A stretch of DNA of 64,000 nucleotides from Postechiella marina (GCF_039538365.1 NZ_BAABCA010000007.1:186001-250000); one strand, 5' to 3'. Positions 54,516-61,942 are shown, counted from the first letter of the stretch. Numbers and translations are program-made. Notes: generated by a model from the letters alone, not told the origin.

Positions 54516-55013
54516 ATGAAAAACGCAATTACAATTCTACTTTTGACTTTACATTTAGTAAGTTGTGGACAATCAAAAACCGAAAAAGGAACTGAATCTA
54601 AAAAAGATTCAACAGATGTTGGCTTTGGAAGTATTTGGAAAAATATGGATGAAGAGAAGGCTGAAAAAGATTATAAAGAATTCCTTGAAAAACGTGAATT
54701 GAAAATTAAGTTTGACCAAAAAGAATGGTTAAAACATAACGATGATAGCAATCATAAAAGTCCGAGATGGAATATGCTTACGGATTTACGAGAAAATTAT
54801 CTGAATAAAGAACTGAATAAAACTCAAATAATAAATCTACTCGGAAAACCATTTGAATTGGAAAAGCGATATGTGGAATCGACAAATGACACATTGAATT
54901 TAATGCTGTATCCTGTTGGCGCATATAGCGGATTTGGAATGGATTTTGACTTTTTAGTTATCTCTCTTGACGAAAATGACAAGAAAATTAAAGTTTGGGT
55001 AGAACAACACTGA
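54516..55013 (+). CDS. Cassette 11: lipoprotein with BamE-like domain
   Basis: 165 aa lipoprotein (TLHLVSCGQS, Cys18). The C-terminal half (RWNMLTDLRENYLNKELNKTQIINLLGKPF, then AYSGFGMDFDFLVISLDENDKKIKVWVEQ) resembles SmpA/BamE-like folds, which have a helix pair with ...xxLxGxP and beta-strands. Assignment by pattern only. 14 nt after the boundary. Confidence 0.65.
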   Translation: MKNAITILLLTLHLVSCGQSKTEKGTESKKDSTDVGFGSIWKNMDEEKAEKDYKEFLEKRELKIKFDQKEWLKHNDDSNHKSPRWNMLTDLRENYLNKELNKTQIINLLGKPFELEKRYVESTNDTLNLMLYPVGAYSGFGMDFDFLVISLDENDKKIKVWVEQH

Positions 55014-55030
55014 ATTAAAAAAACGTATGC

Positions 55031-55155
55031 TAACAACGTATAAAAATAATTGCTATTTTGTGCTTAAACAAAGTTAGTTGCATATTTGCTACATCTGAAT
55101 TTCCTGCGGAAATTCCTCGCACGCAAATACGCAACTATTCTTATACATCAACGTT
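55031..55155 (+). repeat. attC-like site 11
   Basis: 125 bp. Arms GTATAAAAATAATTGC / GTATAAGAATAGTTGC; cap GAATTTCC-TGC-GGAAATTC. Signature GTTAGCATAC / GTATGCTAAC. Confidence 0.88.
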
Positions 55156-55164
55156 GTAGCACAT

Positions 55165-55668
55165 ATGAAAAAAATGACGTACACTTTTGATATTAATCAA
55201 CTTCATATTCTAAATACTCTGATTTTTGATTCGAGTATTGAATACTCTGACCTAAAATCAGAATTAAAAAATGGTACTGTAGAATATACAATAGAAAGAC
55301 GAACTTTTGAAAACGTTACGAGAGAAAAAAACTTACTCGGAACTAAAACGAAATACAGTGGAAAGAGTTCCATTTTAAAATTTAGCGGAATAAAATCAAT
55401 TTCTATTTCTAAAGGAAATGACATTTTCAAAGACAATCATTTTATCCAAAATATTGAGTTGAATTCAGAAAAAAACGTGGTTGAATTAACTACTACTTTC
55501 GGAATTACAGTTAAATTTAATGTTTCTGATTTATTTAGTTTGGAACTAATTGATTTGAATGACTCTGAATTTGGAAAAGGAACAAGCTCTGGAAAACACG
55601 GATTTACGAAAGAGGAATGGAACGAATATTTGAAAAAAGAAAAATACGTGCTACAACAACGTGTATAG
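55165..55668 (+). CDS. Cassette 12: hypothetical protein ending inside its attC-like site
   Basis: 167 aa, beta-rich, no signal (MKKMTYTFDINQLHILNTLI). The last four residues and the stop (LQQRV) are encoded by the R core and arm of the attC-like site: the stop TAG is 9 bp inside it. So recombination that changes the right end would alter the protein tail. 12 nt after the boundary, no ribosome-binding site obvious. No family recognised. Confidence 0.65.
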   Translation: MKKMTYTFDINQLHILNTLIFDSSIEYSDLKSELKNGTVEYTIERRTFENVTREKNLLGTKTKYSGKSSILKFSGIKSISISKGNDIFKDNHFIQNIELNSEKNVVELTTTFGITVKFNVSDLFSLELIDLNDSEFGKGTSSGKHGFTKEEWNEYLKKEKYVLQQRV

Positions 55669-55775
55669 CTCATTGCGGCTGAATTCCTAATCGGAATTCA
55701 TTGCAATTTGCTATCTTTCGGTCACGGCGGAAAATCATAGCTGATTTTCCGCAACGAGCCATACACAAAACCGTT
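55655..55775 (+). repeat. attC-like site 12
   Basis: 121 bp. Arms GTGTATAGCTCATTGCGG / GTGTATGGCTCGTTGCGG. Two inner hairpins: GAATTCC-TAATC-GGAATTC and GGAAAATCA-TAGC-TGATTTTCC. Signature GTTGTAGCAC / GTGCTACAAC. Confidence 0.88.
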
Positions 55776-55819
55776 ATGTGCAAGCTAAATTGGTTCGTGA
55801 ATATTTAAATCTAAATGAA

Positions 55820-56404
55820 ATGAAAAAAATTATTTTATTATTTGCAGTCTTATATGGCTCAATTATTTACAGTCAAAGTCTTAATGACATCGTAAGATTT
55901 AAAACTATGAATTTAAATCAAATCGAGGAAACTTTAATTTTGGCTGACTGGAAATTTGTGAGTTCTGAAAGTAAAAAAGCAAATACAAAACCGAAAAATG
56001 TATGGGAATTTGAACCTGAAACTTATACTTCGAGAACTTATGAATATATAGGATATGCAGGAGACAAAACTTTGTTTACCGTTATCGATTATGCTGATAA
56101 AAACTCTAATGAAATAAAAATTAGAAGTGAAAACAGGTTAGTTTATAAAAATGTACTTCAAGACATTTTATCTTCAAACTTTGAATTGACCGATAAAAAA
56201 TGCCCTTATATTTCTGCATACTTGGGAGATTTCAAAATAGGAGAAAAAGTAATTATGGAATCGAATGGAAAAGTTTATCAAAAAGGCAATAACAATATTC
56301 ATATTATTATAAATAGATACGCTATCATAACAGGTAAAAATAACGGGAAATTTAGTTACGATGAAAACGCAATGATTGATGAATTTAAAATAATTGTCGA
56401 ATAA
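55820..56404 (+). CDS. Cassette 13: secreted protein
   Basis: 194 aa from the ATG at 55820 (signal MKKIILLFAVLYGSIIYSQ); an in-frame start 42 bp upstream adds residues incompatible with a signal peptide. Mature part includes IEETLILADWKFVSSE and NRYAIITGKNNGKFSYDENAMIDEF. No named family. 47 nt after the boundary, the longest gap in the array. Confidence 0.7.
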   Translation: MKKIILLFAVLYGSIIYSQSLNDIVRFKTMNLNQIEETLILADWKFVSSESKKANTKPKNVWEFEPETYTSRTYEYIGYAGDKTLFTVIDYADKNSNEIKIRSENRLVYKNVLQDILSSNFELTDKKCPYISAYLGDFKIGEKVIMESNGKVYQKGNNNIHIIINRYAIITGKNNGKFSYDENAMIDEFKIIVE

Positions 56405-56427
56405 GATTGAAAGAAAAGCCAGCACAT

Positions 56428-56552
56428 AACACCGTGTATAATTAATTGCTGTTTTCTAGCCTACTTACGAAAATCCTCGCGGATTTTCTATTCGATTTTT
56501 ATTTGCTAACTTTAACGCAAAACCCACGCAACTAACCATACACAAACACGTT
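56428..56552 (+). repeat. attC-like site 13
   Basis: 125 bp. Arms GTGTATAATTAATTGC / GTGTATGGTTAGTTGC; cap GAAAATCC-TCGC-GGATTTTC. Signature GTTATGTGC / GCACATAAC. Confidence 0.88.
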
Positions 56553-56581
56553 GTGTACCATATAAAAACAGACTGCAAAGA

Positions 56582-57412
56582 ATGAGCTTTTGGAAGAAAT
56601 TATTTAGTAGCAAAAAAGATAACCCTAAAACTGAATCCCATTTTGACAAATATCGAAATGAACTAAATGAATTGAATTTAAAAACGCCTTCTGATTTAGA
56701 GAATTTAGTAAAACCTATAATTAGAACTGCAACAAAAATTGAGGTTTTGAAAGCTTCAAGACCACCTGAGAACTCTCAGTTAATTTCACATTTTGGCGGA
56801 CAACCCTATTTTGAAAAAGGCGAATTATGGCCAACAAGTAAAAAAGGAAAGAATTTAGAATTCATTTTTCAAGTATTTAATTCTACTGATTTACAACTAC
56901 CGAAAAATATAGAACTCATTCAATTTTATTATGATTGGGATGAGTTTCCTTGGGACACTTCAAACGATGGGTGGTTAGTGAAAATTTATAAGAAAATTGA
57001 AAAAGAAAATATTGCGTTTATTTATAAACCAAGTGAATTAGAAAAGTCTAAATATTGTAAAATAAAGTTTAGTTCGACCAAATCATTACCAGACTGGGAA
57101 GGAATAGATTTACATTGCTATAATGCGTCCAAATTATCTTGTATTTTAGATAAAGATGAACCTTGGGGGAATTATGACCAAATTGTCACTAAACTTATTG
57201 GAGAACAAGACTATCAAAGCCAACTTGGAGGTTATCCAAAATGGGTTCAAGGAGAGTCTACACCAAAAGATATCGAAGGAAATTCAATGAAACTTTTATT
57301 TCAAATAGATTCAGAAGATAATGCTGGATTAATGTGGGGAGATGTTGGACTAATTTATGTTTTCTATGACGAAAAATCAGAGAAAACAGAATTCACTTTA
57401 CAATGTCACTAA
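56582..57412 (+). CDS. Cassette 14: DUF1963 protein (YwqG type)
   Basis: 276 aa. The family blocks are present: FGGQPYFEKGELWPTSKKGK (in the family GG.P.lp....WP), YQSQLGGYPKWVQGE, and LLFQIDSEDNAGLMWGDVGLIYVFY. DUF1963 proteins are soluble, of unclear function, and frequent next to toxin or immunity genes in Firmicutes. 32 nt after the boundary. Confidence 0.85.
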   Translation: MSFWKKLFSSKKDNPKTESHFDKYRNELNELNLKTPSDLENLVKPIIRTATKIEVLKASRPPENSQLISHFGGQPYFEKGELWPTSKKGKNLEFIFQVFNSTDLQLPKNIELIQFYYDWDEFPWDTSNDGWLVKIYKKIEKENIAFIYKPSELEKSKYCKIKFSSTKSLPDWEGIDLHCYNASKLSCILDKDEPWGNYDQIVTKLIGEQDYQSQLGGYPKWVQGESTPKDIEGNSMKLLFQIDSEDNAGLMWGDVGLIYVFYDEKSEKTEFTLQCH

Positions 57413-57430
57413 AGAAAAAATACGGTACAC

Positions 57431-57618
57431 AACACGGTGTATAAAACATAGCTAATAAGTGCTAAACCGTAAGGTTTCTGTATATTTAGAAAGTCCGCCA
57501 AATTTTTAATTTGGCTTTTAAAAAAGAGAAAATTAAAAACAAAATATAAAAATTTGGCTCTGTGTTAATCCGAAAGCTAGTGTCTTTTTACACGCTACGT
57601 TTCATACACAAGTCCGTT
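57431..57618 (+). repeat. attC-like site 14 (long type)
   Basis: 188 bp. Arms GTGTATAAAACATAGC / GTGTATGAAACGTAGC, inner hairpin GCCAAAT-TTTTA-ATTTGGC. Very similar to sites 1 and 16. Confidence 0.87.
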
Positions 57619-58018
57619 ATACAGCAGTGATCGCTCAAAAAAATCACAACGCAATTTTAGCGGAATAAAAGCAAAACACTCCTCTATTCTGAAACTGAAA
57701 ATCATTTGCGGAAACAAAAATCACTCTAACGGAAATGAATTAGTTTGCGGAAATTAAAAAATCACTCTAGCGGAATTAAGCTCGGTTGCGGAAATTTTTC
57801 CAATCTGAACCTCTAAAAAAAAATTATTGCAGAAATAACAAAGCGCACTTTAAAAAAGTAATAAAAATCTTAAAAAATTAAAACCGCTGTATAACAATGT
57901 GTAAAAAAAATACTATTTTTAGTCATTAATCGTAACGCCTGTACTTTGTTTGCTTACTTCTGATTTTCCTACGGAAAATCCTCGTACACAAACCCGTACT
58001 TTAGTTACACGCAACGTT
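57616..58018 (+). repeat. Cassette 15: non-coding cassette, copy 1
   Basis: 403 bp from GTT to GTT with no plausible frame. Contains three copies of TTGCGGAA about 40 bp apart and two TCACTCTA. Ends with an attC-like site. Identical to 60962-61364 except one base (C at 57647, G at 60993). Could carry a promoter or a small RNA; nothing proves it. Signature GTTATACAGC / GCTGTATAAC. Confidence 0.88.
57893..58018 (+). repeat. attC-like site 15
   Basis: 126 bp. Left arm GTGTAAAAAAAATAC, right arm complement GTGTAACTAAAGTACGGG; cap GATTTTCC-TAC-GGAAAATC. Confidence 0.82.
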
Positions 58019-58042
58019 AGCTGTAATGCGAAAACCGAAAAT

Positions 58043-59329
58043 TTGAGAAACCTTCTTTTAATCATATTGACAATGAATTTATTTAATCTTTTCGGACAAA
58101 ATGGACCGAAAAATGACCCATATTGGAACTTTGACGAATCGAAACACTTCAGACCGAAATTAGATAAAGGAGAGTTTTTCAAACAGACTGGATTTGATTT
58201 TGGTTGGTATGTTCTTGAACCTATTTCTGAATATATCAAAGACGAAAAAGGAGAACTAAAAAAAGGAAACACACTATCATACGGACAGAAAGCACTATAT
58301 TATTGGTGGTATGTGGATGCCCAAGTTACAAACGGTGGATTCACACAGTTTTACTATAATGGATATGGAAAATATGTGCCTACAATCATAAAAGGATTAA
58401 AGCATATTGGAGATAATAAAATGGCTGGACTTGTAAATAGGTCTTATGAAATATACTTAAAAGAAAACAAAAAAATAAAAGACGCAAGAAAAGGTGGATT
58501 ACAAGAATTTAGCAATCTGTATAAAGAAATTGAAGATTTTGATGAATTAGACGATGAATATTATGACCTCAATGAAAAGACTATGAAAATCATAGAGAAA
58601 TATGTTCGTAAAAATCCGAATGAAATTTGCCTTGATGAAGATGGTAATGAATTTGACCTAAACTATTCTGGTGAACTTAAAACTTACCACTCAAATAAAA
58701 GTGTTAAAGAAATTATTCCACTTGAAAATGGAACTATATCTGGCACTTTCAGAAGTTACTTCGAAAATGGACAACTAAAAGACGAAATCCACTATTTAAA
58801 TGGAGAACAAACAGGCGAGAGAACAGAATATTATGAAAATGGAAACAAGAAATTTTCATTAAGTAAGTCCCAAAAACCAAAAGGAATTCTTAATTCTTAT
58901 TATTATGAAAACGGAAATTTAAAATCCACTGCAATTTATATCTCAGAACACGAAAGAGATGGTAAATGGATACAATATTATCCTAATGGACAAATGAAAA
59001 GTGAAGCCGAATTTATTGATAAGGAATTTTTTGTTCAGAATTGCTGGAGGGAAAACGGAACCCAAATAATGAAAGACGGTACGGGTCTTTATATTAATGA
59101 ATATTCAATATTTGATGGTGTAATTGACAGAAACGAACAAGAGTATAAAAATTACAAACGACACGGAAAACAATATTCTTACAGTAATGATAAACTGACT
59201 CTATATCAAGAAATGTTTGAAGGAAAAGAACACGGAATAACTAAAACTTATGATGACGAAGGGAATATTAAAGAAGAAATAGTTTATGAAAATGGAGTTG
59301 AAAAATCAAGAAAAGAATATAAAAAATAG
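58043..59329 (+). CDS. Cassette 16: exported DUF4375/MORN protein (TTG start)
   Basis: 428 aa if started at the TTG at 58043, which gives a signal peptide (MRNLLLIILTMNLFNLFGQ); the first in-frame ATG (58073) would cut into it, and the frame upstream of the TTG lies in the attC-like site. A DMP19/DUF4375-like domain (WWYVDAQVTNGGFTQFYYNG) is at about 75-185. MORN-type repeats (SYFENGQLKDEIHYLNGEQ, EYYENGNKKFSL, SYYYENGNLKST, QYYPNGQMKSEAEF) follow at about 205-400, as in YwqK-type antitoxin proteins. Start choice moderate. Confidence 0.75.
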   Translation: MRNLLLIILTMNLFNLFGQNGPKNDPYWNFDESKHFRPKLDKGEFFKQTGFDFGWYVLEPISEYIKDEKGELKKGNTLSYGQKALYYWWYVDAQVTNGGFTQFYYNGYGKYVPTIIKGLKHIGDNKMAGLVNRSYEIYLKENKKIKDARKGGLQEFSNLYKEIEDFDELDDEYYDLNEKTMKIIEKYVRKNPNEICLDEDGNEFDLNYSGELKTYHSNKSVKEIIPLENGTISGTFRSYFENGQLKDEIHYLNGEQTGERTEYYENGNKKFSLSKSQKPKGILNSYYYENGNLKSTAIYISEHERDGKWIQYYPNGQMKSEAEFIDKEFFVQNCWRENGTQIMKDGTGLYINEYSIFDGVIDRNEQEYKNYKRHGKQYSYSNDKLTLYQEMFEGKEHGITKTYDDEGNIKEEIVYENGVEKSRKEYKK

Positions 59330-59344
59330 AAAAACACTACAGCT

Positions 59345-59533
59345 AACACGGTGTATAAAACATAGCTAATAAGTGCTAAATCCAAAGGTTTGTGTATATT
59401 TAGAAAGTCCGCCAAATTTTTAATTTGGCTTTTAAAAAGAGAAAAATTAAAAACAAAATATAAAAATTCGGCTCTGTGTTAATCTGAAAAGTTGGTGTCT
59501 TTTTGCACGCTACGTTTCATACACAAGTCCGTT
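59345..59533 (+). repeat. attC-like site 16 (long type)
   Basis: 189 bp, family of sites 1 and 14. Arms GTGTATAAAACATAGC and complement of GCTACGTTTCATACAC. Signature GTTAGCTGTA / TACAGCTAAC. Confidence 0.87.
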
Positions 59534-59549
59534 GTAAGCAATTTGAGAA

Positions 59550-59921
59550 ATGACATTCTGGAAAACTGAAAATAGTATAGAACCGAAGAAAAATTTCTAC
59601 ACAGAAATTGAGCAATACTATACTGGGATTTCTAACAACAGAATTCCGACTGAATTGCTGACCGAAATAATCGCAAAAGCGACGGATAAAATTTACGCAG
59701 ATTACAAACGATTTTGGAAACAATATCCGAAATCCAGAAAGCGATACTCAAAGTTGCTATTAGAGGATTTAGAACACGATTTTGTTTACTTTTTGATTAC
59801 GGAATTTATCCAAAAAACAGAACTGAATGAATATCGGAATTATTCAAAAGTGTTGCTAAAAATGAACGATGAGGAATTTGACAAATATGAGGAAAGAAAA
59901 TATTGGTATGAAAATAAATAA
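59550..59921 (+). CDS. Cassette 17: hypothetical protein
   Basis: 123 aa soluble, helical, rich in Lys/Glu/Tyr (LLTEIIAKATDKIYADYKRFWK; DFVYFLITEFIQKTEL). No family recognised and no signal. 19 nt after the boundary. Confidence 0.65.
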   Translation: MTFWKTENSIEPKKNFYTEIEQYYTGISNNRIPTELLTEIIAKATDKIYADYKRFWKQYPKSRKRYSKLLLEDLEHDFVYFLITEFIQKTELNEYRNYSKVLLKMNDEEFDKYEERKYWYENK

Positions 59922-59932
59922 AAACTGCTTAC

Positions 59933-60057
59933 AACACCGTATAAAAAAAATTGCTAGTTTTAGCTAAACCAAAGTTAGTTGCTCGTTTGCTAGCTTCTGA
60001 TTTTCCTTCGGAAAATCCTCGCACACAAACACGCAACTTTCCTTATACATAAACGTT
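59933..60057 (+). repeat. attC-like site 17
   Basis: 125 bp. Arms GTATAAAAAAAATTGC / GTATAAGGAAAGTTGC; cap GATTTTCC-TTC-GGAAAATC. Signature GTTGTAAGCA / TGCTTACAAC. Confidence 0.87.
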
Positions 60058-60094
60058 GTAAAACATTAAAAAAAAATTGTAACTAAAATTAAAA

Positions 60095-60823
60095 ATGGCG
60101 AAATATTTAAGAACTTCAAGCATAAGTGCTGAATTAGAAAATTTAATCAGAGACGCACGAAAAGAACTTTATATAATTAGTCCATATTTGAAACTTTCTG
60201 ATCAAGTTAGAGAACTTTTGAATGACAAAGAAAGAGAAAAAGTTGATGTCCGAATAATTTTTGGGAAACAAGAACTTGCGCCAACTGAAATGAGTTTTTT
60301 AGAAGAGTTGAAATATGTAAGACTTTACTTTTCTAAAAACCTTCACGCAAAATGTTACTTGAACGAAAGTAAAATGATTATTGCATCAATGAATCTTTAC
60401 GAATTTTCTCAAGTAAATAATCGAGAAATGGGAATTTTAATTGATACAGAAAATGAAGAAGACAAAAAAGTCTATGAAGATGCAACAAAAGATATTGATT
60501 CTATAATTCATAACAGTGAAGATTTTTCTTATGTAAAAGCACCACAAAAAAGATTACAATCTGAAAAACCTAAAGCTGAAAAAAATACTAAACTTAAATC
60601 GAATTTTTCAAAATCTGACTATAAAACAACAAAAGAATTATCTCAAGAAACTGAAATAAGTAGTAGAAAAATTAATTCTATTCTTGTCGAAAAAAAATTG
60701 ATGTATAAGAAAGAAGATGACTGGTTTACAACTAAAAAAGGAAAAGAATTTGGAGGTATTGAGAAAGAAGGACAATATGGACAATTTGTAATTTGGCCAG
60801 AAAAAATAAAAAATGAAATTTAG
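60095..60823 (+). CDS. Cassette 18: phospholipase-D-like nuclease with winged-helix tail
   Basis: 242 aa. One PLD-type active-site half: FSKNLHAKCYLNESKMIIASMN (His84, Lys86, Asn100), the HxKxxxx...GSxN pattern with A in place of G. Single-motif PLD proteins of this size usually dimerise and often act as nucleases in restriction or defence systems. The C-terminal 80 residues (YKTTKELSQETEISSRKINSIL...) look like a winged-helix DNA-binding domain. 40 nt after the boundary. Which substrate it cuts is not known. Confidence 0.78.
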   Translation: MAKYLRTSSISAELENLIRDARKELYIISPYLKLSDQVRELLNDKEREKVDVRIIFGKQELAPTEMSFLEELKYVRLYFSKNLHAKCYLNESKMIIASMNLYEFSQVNNREMGILIDTENEEDKKVYEDATKDIDSIIHNSEDFSYVKAPQKRLQSEKPKAEKNTKLKSNFSKSDYKTTKELSQETEISSRKINSILVEKKLMYKKEDDWFTTKKGKEFGGIEKEGQYGQFVIWPEKIKNEI

Positions 60824-60840
60824 GAATAATAACATTTTAC

Positions 60841-60964
60841 AACACCGTGTATAATTAATGGCTGGTTCTCGCCTACTTACGAAAATCCTTGCGGATTTTC
60901 TATTCGGTTTTTATTTGTTAAATTAGTTGCTTTAAACACGCCACAAATAATACACAAACACGTT
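60841..60964 (+). repeat. attC-like site 18
   Basis: 124 bp. Arms GTGTATAATTAATGGC / GTGTATTATTTGTGGC; cap GAAAATCC-TTGC-GGATTTTC. Signature GTTGTAAAA / TTTTACAAC. Confidence 0.86.
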
Positions 60965-61364
60965 ATACAGCAGTGATCGCTCAAAAAAATCAGAACGCAA
61001 TTTTAGCGGAATAAAAGCAAAACACTCCTCTATTCTGAAACTGAAAATCATTTGCGGAAACAAAAATCACTCTAACGGAAATGAATTAGTTTGCGGAAAT
61101 TAAAAAATCACTCTAGCGGAATTAAGCTCGGTTGCGGAAATTTTTCCAATCTGAACCTCTAAAAAAAAATTATTGCAGAAATAACAAAGCGCACTTTAAA
61201 AAAGTAATAAAAATCTTAAAAAATTAAAACCGCTGTATAACAATGTGTAAAAAAAATACTATTTTTAGTCATTAATCGTAACGCCTGTACTTTGTTTGCT
61301 TACTTCTGATTTTCCTACGGAAAATCCTCGTACACAAACCCGTACTTTAGTTACACGCAACGTT
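60962..61364 (+). repeat. Cassette 19: non-coding cassette, copy 2, last of the array
   Basis: Same 403 bp as 57616-58018 with a single difference (G at 60993). Left neighbours (ACAAACAC before GTT versus ACAAGTCC) and right neighbours differ, so the copies are bounded at the GTT cores. It ends the array: no further signature pair was found after 61364. Confidence 0.9.
61239..61364 (+). repeat. attC-like site 19
   Basis: Identical to site 15. The bases after it (GTTGTGCATAATG...) have no complementary AAC partner downstream in the window. Confidence 0.82.
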
Positions 61365-61561
61365 GTGCATAATGCGAAAAAAGGCTTAGACACCAACATT
61401 TGAACTAAAAAAGCCAACCGCACAAACAGCACATTTATTTTTTCCAGCCACAAAAGCCAACGCTTAAAAAAATAAAAGAGCTGTTTTCTTCCAACGCTCA
61501 AAAACTGAACGAAAACAGAATTGAGAAATAACTTTGCAATACCATTGCATAAATAAATCTC

Positions 61562-61569
61562 TATCTTTG
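61562..61569 (+). promoter_or_regulatory. Bacteroidota -7 box (TATCTTTG)
   Basis: Perfect TAnnTTTG six bases before the ATG at 61575, so the transcript would be nearly leaderless or start very close. The interval 61365-61561 has no other supported feature. Confidence 0.5.
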
Positions 61570-61574
61570 ACTTA

Positions 61575-61892
61575 ATGAAATTTATTACAATCATATTATC
61601 ATTATTAATACTTTTTTTGTCAATGAAACCTTGTTCTGACGGAAATAATTTCGAAGAACAACATCAAGACGAAATAAGTGCTGAACACAATCACAAAAAT
61701 GATAGTGATGATATGTGCTCAATGAATTGTGCTTGTAGTTGCTGTGGAATTGCAATTACATATCAACAAATTCAAACTTTTGAATTAGGTTTAAATAACC
61801 AAATTACCACAGAAATGATATCTATTTACAACTCAATTTATAGATTTGACTTTCATTCTAATATCTGGCAACCGCCACAATTAATTAGCTAA
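61575..61892 (+). CDS. Small secreted His/Cys-rich protein (DUF6660-like)
   Basis: 105 aa with a signal peptide (FITIILSLLILFLSMKPCSD). The mature part has an acidic histidine segment (HQDEISAEHNHKNDSDDM) and CSMNCACSCCGIAI, a metal-binding-type cluster. Such proteins sit in front of metal-related TonB receptors and efflux systems in Bacteroidota. The gene is 50 bp before the TonB receptor gene and probably forms an operon with it. Confidence 0.7.
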   Translation: MKFITIILSLLILFLSMKPCSDGNNFEEQHQDEISAEHNHKNDSDDMCSMNCACSCCGIAITYQQIQTFELGLNNQITTEMISIYNSIYRFDFHSNIWQPPQLIS

Positions 61893-61942
61893 AACATAGA
61901 CTACAGGTCAAAAATTTAAGTTAATTAATAGTTACATTTTCA

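Larger units (their letters stand above)
43648..61364 (+). mobile_element. Integron-like gene-cassette array, 19 cassettes
   Basis: Nineteen units in a row, each from GTT+signature to the next GTT: starts at 43648, 44583, 45315, 47063, 47801, 48765, 49425, 50826, 51956, 53657, 54502, 55153, 55773, 56550, 57616, 58016, 59531, 60055 and 60962. Each signature (8-10 bp with the GTT) reappears reversed and complemented at the unit's own end before the AAC of its repeat, e.g. GTTGGGCATA / TATGCCCAAC, GTTAGGCAAA / TTTGCCTAAC, GTTGTAGCAC / GTGCTACAAC. This is what circularisable cassettes with attC sites produce. Genes all point rightwards and start 12-47 nt after GTT in most units. Cassettes 15 and 19 are the same non-coding unit. 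Confidence 0.9.

Noticed and set aside
44397..61364. CRISPR array
   Set aside because: The repeats are 121-189 bp, palindromic, variable and separated by whole genes of very different length.
44397..61364. Set of MITEs or insertion-sequence remnants between genes
   Set aside because: No target-site duplications and no common ends beyond AAC/GTT; the bases next to the cores are specific to each cassette and complementary across the gene, which transposon insertion does not explain.
42496..61364. Prophage or ICE
   Set aside because: Only the recombinase fits; no structural, replication or conjugation genes and no tRNA next to it.
57919..61594. Minus-strand frames in sites 15 and 19 with the same protein tail
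   Set aside because: The identity comes from the duplicated non-coding cassette; the upstream parts run through unrelated genes.
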